A stretch of 59,865 nt of DNA from Streptomyces flavidovirens DSM 40150 (lineage in GTDB: Bacteria; Actinomycetota; Actinomycetes; Streptomycetales; Streptomycetaceae), in assembly GCF_000429085.1 (NCBI RefSeq), contig NZ_AUBE01000031.1, forward strand, positions 1 to 59,865, in the 5' to 3' direction. Positions within the stretch are counted from its first letter, which is position 1, and every line of letters starts with the position of its first letter. The notes beneath the pieces were generated by a model. That model did not search any database, was not told the origin of the DNA, and worked only from the letters and a program-made list of their open reading frames with translations. Of this stretch, positions 53,942-59,865 are shown piece by piece. A program made the position numbers and the translations under genes.

Positions 53942-56239
53942 TCAGCGCGGTTCGATGGTGACCGTGGCGAGGCCCGATGCGAAAGCGGGGGCGCCCAGCT
54001 CGATGCCGACCCGCACGGTGCCCGGCTCGGCACCCTCGTCGACCTCCATCTCGGGGTAGACGACGGCCCACTTGCCCCGGGCCAGATCGAACCGGACGTC
54101 CTGGCAGGTCAGGGTGCGGTTGCCGTTGGACCGCTCGCCGACGCTCACGATCTCCTGCGTCTCGCCCTCCCGGGACATCGCCAGCTGGTCCTGGGTGAAC
54201 CGCATGCCCTCTGGGGCGGTGAGCACGAGCCGCAGGGCACCGATGGTGCGCTGCCCCGTGTTGGTGATCGTGAACACCGCCGGGTACACCCACTGCTGGC
54301 CGGGCCGCACCCGGGCGTTCTCCGGCTGCGACTGGGTGACGCGGGCGGACAGCCCCGTCGTCGCGGCGATGACCTTGCCGACGAGCTGTACGGGCGTGCG
54401 CTTGCCGATGCTGGCCGAGCCGTCGCTCTTCAGGCCGGCCGTCGCGTCTTGCTGGGCGCGCATCGGGATGGTGTAGACGAGGCTGCCTGTGTCGCTGGCC
54501 GTGGTGTTCAGATGCGGGTTCGCGCGGATGATCAGGGTGCGCCCGGAGTCGTACACCTCATGGTCGAGAGGGCCGGAGACCACGCCGTCGACCGTGCCGT
54601 GGTAGGCGAAGACCGGCTGGCCGGTGAAGACGAAGCCGGTCGGGGCGGTGTAGCGCTGGATGATCACGCCGGGATTGACCGGCTGGCCGGTGGGCGCGAG
54701 GAAGCGCAGGTTGCAGCGGCTGGTCTGGCCGGGGGCGCTCTCGGGCACGACCTCCTGGAAGACCGTCAGCGCTGTCTCGTCGGCGACCGGTGCGGGCACG
54801 ATGATCACGACCGGCAGGGTGAAGGTGTTGTCCTTGAGGTTGAGATCGCCGCCGTACTGGATCTCCAGGGTGGCCTCGTAGGTGCCCGGCTTGGTGGACT
54901 CGGGCGCCTTCACCCGGAAGACGCCGTCCAGGGAGGCGCTGAAGGGGACGAGCTGGGAGCCGGCGAAGGTGCGGGAGAGCCGGCGGTCGGTGCCGCCTGC
55001 GGCGTCGACCAGAACCAGACCGTAAGGCAGGTTCAGCACGACGGTGATCAGTTCGCCGTCGACCGTGGCGGGGCCGCGGCTCCTGATCCGCGCCCCGAGG
55101 TCGAATTCCTGGTCGCGCGGCACGGACGCCGGCGCGACGATCTCGCCGTACAGGTCGGCGATGGGCGGCGTCGGGGGCACGACGGCGGTGACGCCGTAGA
55201 CCCGGCGGACGCGGTGGTTGTACCCGTCCCCGATGTACAGGCTCCCGGTGCCGTCCACCGATACCCCGTGGGGGTGGTAGACCCGGGTGCCGGCCGCAGG
55301 CCCACCGTCCGCGACGTAGCCGGCAGTGCCGGTGCCCGCCACGGTGGTGATGATCCCGCCGACCGTGACCTTGCGGACGCGGTGGTTGTTGGTGTCCGCG
55401 ATGTAGAGGTTGCCCTCCTTGTCCACGGCCACACCGGCCGGGTAGTGGAGCCGGGTGGCGACGGCAGGGCCGCCGTCGGAGATGAACCCGGCCGTGCCGG
55501 TGCCAGCGACGGTGGTAATGATGCCGTTCGCGGTGACCTTGCGGACCCGGTGGTTGTAGCGGTCGGCGATGTAGAGGGCGCCCGCCGCGTCGACGGTCAC
55601 TTCAAACGGGTGGTAGAGCGGGGTGGCGACGGCGGGGCCGCCGTCGGAGACGTACCCCGCGTTCCCGTTGCCTGCCACGGTGGTGATGTTGCCGTTGGTG
55701 GCCACCTTGCGGACCCGGTGGTTGTTGGTGTCGCCGATGTAGAGGTTGCCCTGCTCGTCGACCGCCACCGACCAGGGGTAGTTGAGCGGGGTGGCGACGG
55801 CGGGGCCGCCGTCCGAGATGTACCCCGAGTTCCCGTTGCCTGCCACGGTGGTGATGATGCCGTTGGGGGCGACCTTGCGGATGCGATGGTTGTGCCGGTC
55901 GGCGATGTAGAGGTTGCCCGCGGCGTCTACGGCCACCCCGGTCGGGTAGTGGAGCCGGGTGGCGACGGCAGGGCCGCCGTCGGAGATGAACCCGGCGTGC
56001 CCATTGCCCGCGACGGTGGTGACGGTCCCGTCGGGGGTGACCTTGCGGACCCGGTGGTTGTAGCAGTCGGCGACGTAGACGTTGCCGGCGCGGTCGATCG
56101 CCGTGCCGTGCGGGTAGTGGAGCTTGGTGCCGATCGCGGGGCCGCCGTCGGCGACGAAGCCCGCCTCGCCGTTGCCCGCCGCCGTGATGATCGTGCCGGC
56201 GGGGAAGGCCGCCGCCTGCGTGGAAGCACTCGTGGTCAT
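53942..56239 (-). CDS. Six-blade NHL-repeat protein with a shared C-terminal domain
   Basis: This is a 765-residue protein from ATG 56239 (GGAGA upstream) without an obvious signal peptide. Residues about 18-355 are six NHL blades of 56 residues, each of the form AGNGxAGFxxDGGPAxxT then YPxGVAVDxxGNLYIAD and NHRVRKV. Two beta-sandwich-like regions follow (about 370-640) with Pro/Gly-rich strands (VPRDQEFDLGARIRSRGPAT, GTYEATLEIQYGGDLNLKDN). The last 115 residues (RPGQQWVYPAVFTITNTGQR to FASGLATVTIEPR) recur in the divergent gene at 56777. NHL propellers bind proteins, RNA or glycans. The role here is unknown, and a structural or adhesion-like partner of the next gene is my inference. Confidence 0.85.
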   Translation of the reverse strand: MTTSASTQAAAFPAGTIITAAGNGEAGFVADGGPAIGTKLHYPHGTAIDRAGNVYVADCYNHRVRKVTPDGTVTTVAGNGHAGFISDGGPAVATRLHYPTGVAVDAAGNLYIADRHNHRIRKVAPNGIITTVAGNGNSGYISDGGPAVATPLNYPWSVAVDEQGNLYIGDTNNHRVRKVATNGNITTVAGNGNAGYVSDGGPAVATPLYHPFEVTVDAAGALYIADRYNHRVRKVTANGIITTVAGTGTAGFISDGGPAVATRLHYPAGVAVDKEGNLYIADTNNHRVRKVTVGGIITTVAGTGTAGYVADGGPAAGTRVYHPHGVSVDGTGSLYIGDGYNHRVRRVYGVTAVVPPTPPIADLYGEIVAPASVPRDQEFDLGARIRSRGPATVDGELITVVLNLPYGLVLVDAAGGTDRRLSRTFAGSQLVPFSASLDGVFRVKAPESTKPGTYEATLEIQYGGDLNLKDNTFTLPVVIIVPAPVADETALTVFQEVVPESAPGQTSRCNLRFLAPTGQPVNPGVIIQRYTAPTGFVFTGQPVFAYHGTVDGVVSGPLDHEVYDSGRTLIIRANPHLNTTASDTGSLVYTIPMRAQQDATAGLKSDGSASIGKRTPVQLVGKVIAATTGLSARVTQSQPENARVRPGQQWVYPAVFTITNTGQRTIGALRLVLTAPEGMRFTQDQLAMSREGETQEIVSVGERSNGNRTLTCQDVRFDLARGKWAVVYPEMEVDEGAEPGTVRVGIELGAPAFASGLATVTIEPR
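55175..56185 (-). repeat. Six tandem repeats of about 168 bases coding the NHL blades
   Basis: Six in-frame units, conserved at both protein and base level (recurring GGCGGGGCCGCCGTC-type blocks), encode the propeller. The repeats are coding, imperfect and contiguous, with no spacers. Confidence 0.85.
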
Positions 56240-56776
56240 CGCTGGTTCTCCTGTCCGAACATGGTGTGCCGCCGCGCACGGCGGCACACCGCCTCAGCCG
56301 GAAGTCATGGAACTCTTGCGCGAATTCGAAGCCGGACCCATGCACGATGCATGTCTTGTGTCGGGGAGAACCGATGAACGATCCGGCGGGACGTCGAGCC
56401 TAGCCGTCTCGACGTGGCAGATTTACCGCGCTCTTCGGACAAAGGTCCGGGCTTGGCGCACGGCCGGAAATCATCCGGCCCGCCACCTCGGAGAGCCGTC
56501 CCCAGCGGGTTTCCGTCCGCCGTCACCGCACCGTCCCGCTGCGGAAAATCGCCGCATGCACGTTTCTGCAAACGGCCCGATCGACGCTCTTGCCCCAGAT
56601 CGATGCGTGGTGCAGTCGGCCCCGCGAGGTCGGCAAGGTAATACGATGCCGATCCAGCGCAGCGGAATTCGGGGTGGACCAAGCGCTTTGACACAGTTTC
56701 ACGCCACGGTTTCGCCGGCTCGCAGCCGAGCATCCGCTGATTCGGGAATCAATCATTCCGGTAAATGGGGGCGGTC
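56240..56776. other. Divergent promoter region, 537 bases
   Basis: This region lies between the divergent NHL and LVRNGGF genes. It has no gene that I can support. It has AT-richer patches near 56400-56440 and 56680-56760. A TTGACA at 56688-56693 lacks a convincing -10 partner. The size suggests both genes are individually regulated. Confidence 0.4.
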
Positions 56777-57892
56777 ATGAATCTCGTAAGGAACGGCGGC
56801 TTCTCCGAGTACACGTTCAGGCAAGGGGCCCAGTGGGGGACCGGAAACCGTGGCGTGATGGCCGCCGGCCGCCACAACGGTGATCAGTTCCTCAGCCTGG
56901 CCGACTGGACCTGGGGGAAGTACACCGGGAACGGAAAGGCCGAGTATCCGGCGGAAGCGCAGGACGCCGTCGATCTCATCAACGGTGCCGCGGACGGGCA
57001 CTTCCCGGAGGACGGGGACCACCCGTTCGCCAACACCGAGAACTTCCTCGACCTGAACGGCAACAGCACACTCGGCTTCATCGAACAGACCGTCCCGGTC
57101 ACCGGCGGCCAGGCCTACGAGCTGTCCTTCTACCACGGCTACAACATCTGGCCCGGACACGACATCGGCCGCCCCACGTATCTGCGGGTCGAGGTCGAGA
57201 CCGACGGCCGGCCGCTGCTGAGCGAGGACTACGTCCAGTACTACTCCGGCAAGGGCGGCAAGGCGTCCCACAGCGACGACCGGATCAACGACCCCGCCTG
57301 GCGCAAGCGCCGGCTCTCCTTCCGGGTGCCCGAGGGCCGGCAGCAGGTGACGGTACGGTTCGCCAACCCCGGCAGGGCCGGGCTCCACCCCGACCTGGGC
57401 GCCAACGCCGACGGCCACAGCGGCATGCAGCTCGCGCATGTCCGGCTGGACGGCTCCGGCGGCGGCAGCACCCTGCTCACCGTCGCGCAGCGCAAACCGG
57501 AGCAGACGAAGGTCAGGCAGGGGCAGATCTGGCAGTTCCCGGTCGTGCTCACCCTGACCAACGCCGGCAACCGCCGGATCGGGACGCACCGGGTGGTCTT
57601 CACGGCTCCCGAGGGGCTCTACTTCATGGAGGACCGGCTCGTGATGACCCGTCAGGAGGACGATCCGACGGAGACCCCGGTCGCGGCCGAGCGCTCGAAC
57701 GGCAACCGCACCCTCACCTGCCCGGCCTTCCCGCTGGAGCTCGCGCCCGGCAAGTGGGCGTCCGTGTACCCGGCGATGGGCGTGGACCACGACGCCACCC
57801 CGGGGACCGTGACGGTCGCCTTCGAGGCGGGCAGCCCCGTCTTCGCGACCGGGCACGCCACGGTCACCATCCTGCCCCGCACCGGCGCCTGA
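56777..57892 (+). CDS. LVRNGGF-type N-terminal domain protein sharing its C-terminal domain with the NHL protein
   Basis: This is a 371-residue protein from ATG 56777 (GGGGG upstream). MNLVRNGGFSEYTFRQGAQW begins a jelly-roll-like domain of about 220 residues. It has FLDLNGNSTLGFIEQTVPVT, GGQAYELSFYHGYNIWPGHD and RRLSFRVPEGRQQVTVRFAN, the pattern of DUF642/carbohydrate-binding-like modules (N-G-x-F-E ... Q-T-V ... Y-x-L-x-F). The last 115 residues (VRQGQIWQFPVVLTLTNAGN to FATGHATVTILPR) match the end of the NHL protein, including ERSNGNRTLTC and GKWA-VYPAM. There is no signal peptide. It may be a glycan-binding partner of the NHL protein. Function is not known. Confidence 0.75.
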   Translation: MNLVRNGGFSEYTFRQGAQWGTGNRGVMAAGRHNGDQFLSLADWTWGKYTGNGKAEYPAEAQDAVDLINGAADGHFPEDGDHPFANTENFLDLNGNSTLGFIEQTVPVTGGQAYELSFYHGYNIWPGHDIGRPTYLRVEVETDGRPLLSEDYVQYYSGKGGKASHSDDRINDPAWRKRRLSFRVPEGRQQVTVRFANPGRAGLHPDLGANADGHSGMQLAHVRLDGSGGGSTLLTVAQRKPEQTKVRQGQIWQFPVVLTLTNAGNRRIGTHRVVFTAPEGLYFMEDRLVMTRQEDDPTETPVAAERSNGNRTLTCPAFPLELAPGKWASVYPAMGVDHDATPGTVTVAFEAGSPVFATGHATVTILPRTGA

Positions 57893-57903
57893 CCGGCCGG
57901 CTC

Positions 57904-59112
57904 GTGCGACGCATCAGGCACGTGGCCCGTATCGCCCTGGCCGTCGCCCGCATGGCCCTCGCCCGCCCGGGCCCGAGCCGCATCCGCCCCCGTCCCGCCG
58001 GGCCCGGGCCCGGGGCGGCGCCCGGGTCCAGGACCGGCGGGCGGCCGTCGCAGATCGTGGCGCTCATACCCGCGCACAACGAGGCCGAGCGCATCGCCGC
58101 GTCCATCGCGGCGCTGCGCCGGCAGCACCGGCCTCCCGACCGCGTCGTGGTGGTCGCCGACAACTGCACCGACGCGACCGCTGGCATCGCCCTCCGCGCG
58201 GGCGCGGAGGTCATCGTCTCCGAGAACAACCGGCACAAGAAGGCCGGTGCCCTCAACCAGGCCCTCGACCGGGCCCTGCCCAGGCTGTCCGACGAGGACC
58301 TGGTGCTCGTGCAGGACGCCGACACCACCCTGTGGCCGACGTTCCTCTCCAGCGCGACCGAGGCGATGGAAGGGAACGCCGCCGCGGTGGGCGCGGTCGG
58401 CGCCGTCGGCGGGATCTTCTACGGCGAGCCCGGCGGCGGCCTGCTCGGCGCGCTCCAGCGCATCGAGTTCCACCGCTACGCAAGAGAGATCGCCCGCCGG
58501 CGTTTTCGCGCCGATGTGCTCACCGGCACCGCCACGCTCTTCCGGGTGACCACGCTGCGCGAGGTCAAGGAGGCCCGGCTCGCCGGCCGTATCGGCGGCG
58601 GGGCGTCGTACTACTCGCTCGCCTCGCTCACCGAGGACGACGAGATGACCAAGGCCGTCCGCACCCTCGGTTATCGCACGGTCTCGCCGCCGGGGTGCGG
58701 TGTGGTCACCGAAGTCATGACGTCCATTCCTAAACTCTGGCACCAGCGGCTCCGCTGGCAACGCGGGGCCCTGGAGAATTTACGTCATTACGGCTGGACG
58801 CGGGTCACCGCGCCGTACATCGTCCGCCAGTCGTTCATGGGCCTCTCGGTGGTTTTCCTCAGCCTCTATCTGGTGTTCACCGCGTGGATGCTCGCCAGAG
58901 GACGGCCACAATTCTCGCGTTTCTGGATGGCCGTCGGGATGGTATTCGTCACCGAGAAAGTGGTGACGGCGCGCGGCGCCGGCCGGCGGGCCCAGATACT
59001 CGCCGGCAGCCTTGTCGTGGAACTCGCGTACGACATGTTCCAGCACGCCGTTTACGTACGTTCCCTGTGGGACATGGCCCGGCGCCGGGAAGAGCGCTGG
59101 TGCGCCACGTGA
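57904..59112 (+). CDS. Family 2 glycosyltransferase (processive, membrane-bound)
   Basis: This is a protein of about 402 residues. After a basic N-terminal leader comes IVALIPAHNEAERIAASIAA, VVVVADNCTDATAGIALRAG (D-N-C nucleotide site), HKKAGALNQALDRALPRLSD, LVLVQDADTTLWPTFLSSAT with the D-A-D metal motif, ASLTEDDEMTKAVRTLGYRT with E-D-D, and KLWHQRLRWQRGALENL with the QxxRW motif. Two C-terminal helices follow (SVVFLSLYLVFTAWMLARGR). This is the set seen in cellulose/hyaluronan synthase-type enzymes that make beta-glycans at the membrane. GTG 57904 is 12 bases after the preceding stop, so the two genes are likely co-transcribed. Confidence 0.9.
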   Translation: MRRIRHVARIALAVARMALARPGPSRIRPRPAGPGPGAAPGSRTGGRPSQIVALIPAHNEAERIAASIAALRRQHRPPDRVVVVADNCTDATAGIALRAGAEVIVSENNRHKKAGALNQALDRALPRLSDEDLVLVQDADTTLWPTFLSSATEAMEGNAAAVGAVGAVGGIFYGEPGGGLLGALQRIEFHRYAREIARRRFRADVLTGTATLFRVTTLREVKEARLAGRIGGGASYYSLASLTEDDEMTKAVRTLGYRTVSPPGCGVVTEVMTSIPKLWHQRLRWQRGALENLRHYGWTRVTAPYIVRQSFMGLSVVFLSLYLVFTAWMLARGRPQFSRFWMAVGMVFVTEKVVTARGAGRRAQILAGSLVVELAYDMFQHAVYVRSLWDMARRREERWCAT

Positions 59113-59136
59113 ACGCACGGCCGGGAAAGGAGATCC

Positions 59137-59538
59137 GTGTACGGAGGAATTCCGGTGGCCGGTGTTCTGGGGATCGGGGGGTCGTCCGCGCTCGCGGCGC
59201 GGCGGGACGGATTCCAGGCACTCGCCACCGTGGTCGCCGCGACCACCCTGCTCATGGCCGGGGTGTCCCTGAGCAAGCTCGTGCCTCGTCGCCGGCCCGC
59301 GCCGTACTGTCCGCCCGGAGCCGTGCTGTCCGCCCGGAGCCGGGCCGACGCCGCAGGACCTCTTGAGGACGCCGGTGAAGGTGCCGTAGGGCCGGACCTT
59401 CAGGCCTGCGGCTGCGAGATGTTGACCATCCAGGCGATGCCGAACCGGTCCACGCACATCCCGAATTCGTCGCCCCACATCTGCGTCTCCATCGGCACGG
59501 TCACGGTTCCGCCGTCTAAGAGGTCGTTTTCATCTTGA
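59137..59538 (+). CDS. Small membrane protein downstream of the glycosyltransferase, 3' end probably altered
   Basis: GTG 59137 has a strong AAAGGAGATCC directly upstream and begins 25 bases after the glycosyltransferase. The first 55 residues form one unit: GIPVAGVLGIGGSSALAARR, FQALATVVAATTLLMAGVSL and SKLVPRRRPAP, one helix with a basic end. From about residue 60 the frame becomes Ala/Pro-rich and then runs over a VOC gene fragment on the other strand, so the natural C-terminus is probably near residue 60. It may be an accessory subunit of the glycosyltransferase. No family was recognised. Confidence 0.5.
   Translation: MYGGIPVAGVLGIGGSSALAARRDGFQALATVVAATTLLMAGVSLSKLVPRRRPAPYCPPGAVLSARSRADAAGPLEDAGEGAVGPDLQACGCEMLTIQAMPNRSTHIPNSSPHICVSIGTVTVPPSKRSFSS
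59400..59517 (-). pseudogene. VOC (glyoxalase/PhnB) family protein, C-terminal fragment cut by an IS
   Basis: The minus strand reads DGGTVTVPMETQMWGDEFGM, CVDRFGIAWMVNISQPQA and a stop at 59400-59402. This is the last strand pair of a PhnB-like VOC protein, including WMVNI. Upstream of DGG the similarity ends abruptly at 59517-59520, where IS5-type sequence begins, so the gene has been interrupted. Confidence 0.8.
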
Positions 59539-59865
59539 GCGTCATCTCTTAGGGCGGTTTGCGCTTCTCGATGAGGTGTTGCTGGTGGGGCTGTAGTTGT
59601 GGTTATGCGTGGTGAGGCCAGTGGTGTGTCAGATGGGGCGAGATCCTGCTTGCGCCTGTCTCATTCCAGGACGCCAGATCTGTCCCGTGCTTCGACACGG
59701 CGGGTTGCGCGCCTGGGCGCACGCCCCCAGCTGGCGGTACGCCCAGTTCATGACGGAACGACGTGCGTATCCAAGTGACCTGTCCGATGCGCGCTGGGAG
59801 TTGATCGAGCCGGTGCTGTCCGCATGGCGCTTCGAACGCCGCGGTCGGGCCCTGGACTTCGGCCG
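59518..59865 (+). mobile_element. Left part of an IS5-type element, continues beyond the window
   Basis: The boundary is set by loss of the VOC frame at about 59517. The leader (59518-59749) is non-coding, and a transposase starts at 59750. The right end is outside the window. Confidence 0.65.
59750..59865 (+). CDS. IS5 family transposase, N-terminal part
   Basis: MTERRAYPSDLSDARWELIE, PVLSAWRFERRGRALDFGR runs off the window end. This is the N-terminal DUF4096-like head of a streptomycete IS5 (IS4811-type) transposase, in which Y-P-S-D-L-(S/T)-D-x-x-W is diagnostic. It differs from the IS5-type transposase at 18.4-19.4 kb (MTRCELSDAEWELVESFLP), so this is a separate element. Confidence 0.85.
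   Translation, partial: MTERRAYPSDLSDARWELIEPVLSAWRFERRGRALDFG

Noticed and set aside
55175..56185. Tandem 168-base repeats considered as a CRISPR or satellite array
   Set aside because: The units are contiguous, in frame and code NHL blades. There are no spacers and no cas genes.
53762..56377. A plus-strand frame of 871 codons without stops
   Set aside because: It is antisense to the NHL gene. Its Asp/Gly/Val-repeat translation is the mirror of the propeller repeats, and the minus strand has the domain, ribosome site and terminator.
56688..56720. TTGACA considered as a -35 box for the LVRNGGF gene
   Set aside because: No TANNNT-like -10 sequence lies 16-19 bases downstream.
1..59865. tRNA or rRNA genes
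   Set aside because: No acceptor-stem/TTCRANYC arrangement or ribosomal RNA core sequence was seen while reading both strands; a covariance-model scan would be decisive.

Overview
The window is very GC-rich actinobacterial DNA and most likely comes from Streptomyces or a close relative. Codon third positions are strongly G/C, GTG starts are frequent, and the families are typical of that group: paired TerD proteins, universal stress proteins, a BlaI/M56 pair, PucR regulators, LytR-CpsA-Psr, Spo0M and DUF3040. No ribosomal, replication or primary-metabolism operon is visible. Mobile elements and broken genes are dense, so this looks like an accessory region (chromosome arm, island or large plasmid). 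No tRNA, rRNA or CRISPR array was recognised.

Layout. 1-5 kb: a transposase scrap, a decayed radical SAM gene, a TrkA-C membrane protein, a formate/nitrite-type channel and a nuclease-like DUF5655 protein. 5-11.3 kb: intact TerC, a frameshifted NhaA, a tiny membrane protein, a broken S2P-CBS protease, an AI-2E family exporter and a broken acyltransferase. 11.4-13.7 kb: an ISL3-type element whose inverted repeats also enclose an unrelated gene. 13.8-18.1 kb: a CNNM/CorC transporter and a universal stress protein flanked by two TerC scraps, then a STAS protein. 18.4-20.3 kb: an IS5-type element with a GNAT acetyltransferase between its inverted repeats and CTAG on both sides. 20.3-26 kb: scraps of a CBS protein, a PucR regulator and a PP2C phosphatase around an intact PI-PLC-like membrane protein and a GH15 enzyme.

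27-35.7 kb is a tellurium/envelope stress cluster: terD-tatA-terD, blaI-M56 protease, LytR-CpsA-Psr, glsB, terB, truncated spo0M, and two CNNM transporters. Three nearly identical palindromes of the form TCTAC-N6-GTAGA lie 64-76 bases before the start codons of terD, the LCP gene and terB, suggesting one BlaI regulon. 36-45.6 kb carries a prfC scrap, a second universal stress protein, a cysteine-rich copper-binding bundle, a CPA1 Na+/H+ antiporter, a second NhaA, an AGCS amino-acid symporter with a Crp-like upstream site, and a frameshifted STAS gene.

46-51.8 kb is a compact leftward gene run: nfeD, SPFH/stomatin, DUF3040, CBS, NhaA, S2P-CBS. A divergent intact PucR regulator stands at its head. 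53.9-59.9 kb holds two divergent genes, a six-blade NHL propeller protein and an N-terminal LVRNGGF-type protein, that share a C-terminal domain of about 115 residues. A family-2 glycosyltransferase and a small membrane protein follow, and a VOC gene cut by another IS5-type element closes the window.

Functionally the intact genes converge on cation/pH homeostasis (three NhaA, one CPA1, three CNNM, TrkA-C), metal and oxidant stress (TerC, TerD, TerB, copper bundle, USPs) and membrane quality control (NfeD/SPFH, S2P, M56). Many families occur both as an intact copy and as scraps, which indicates repeated gain and decay. Several otherwise complete genes are broken by a single base in a short G or C run; these could be real mutations or assembly errors.
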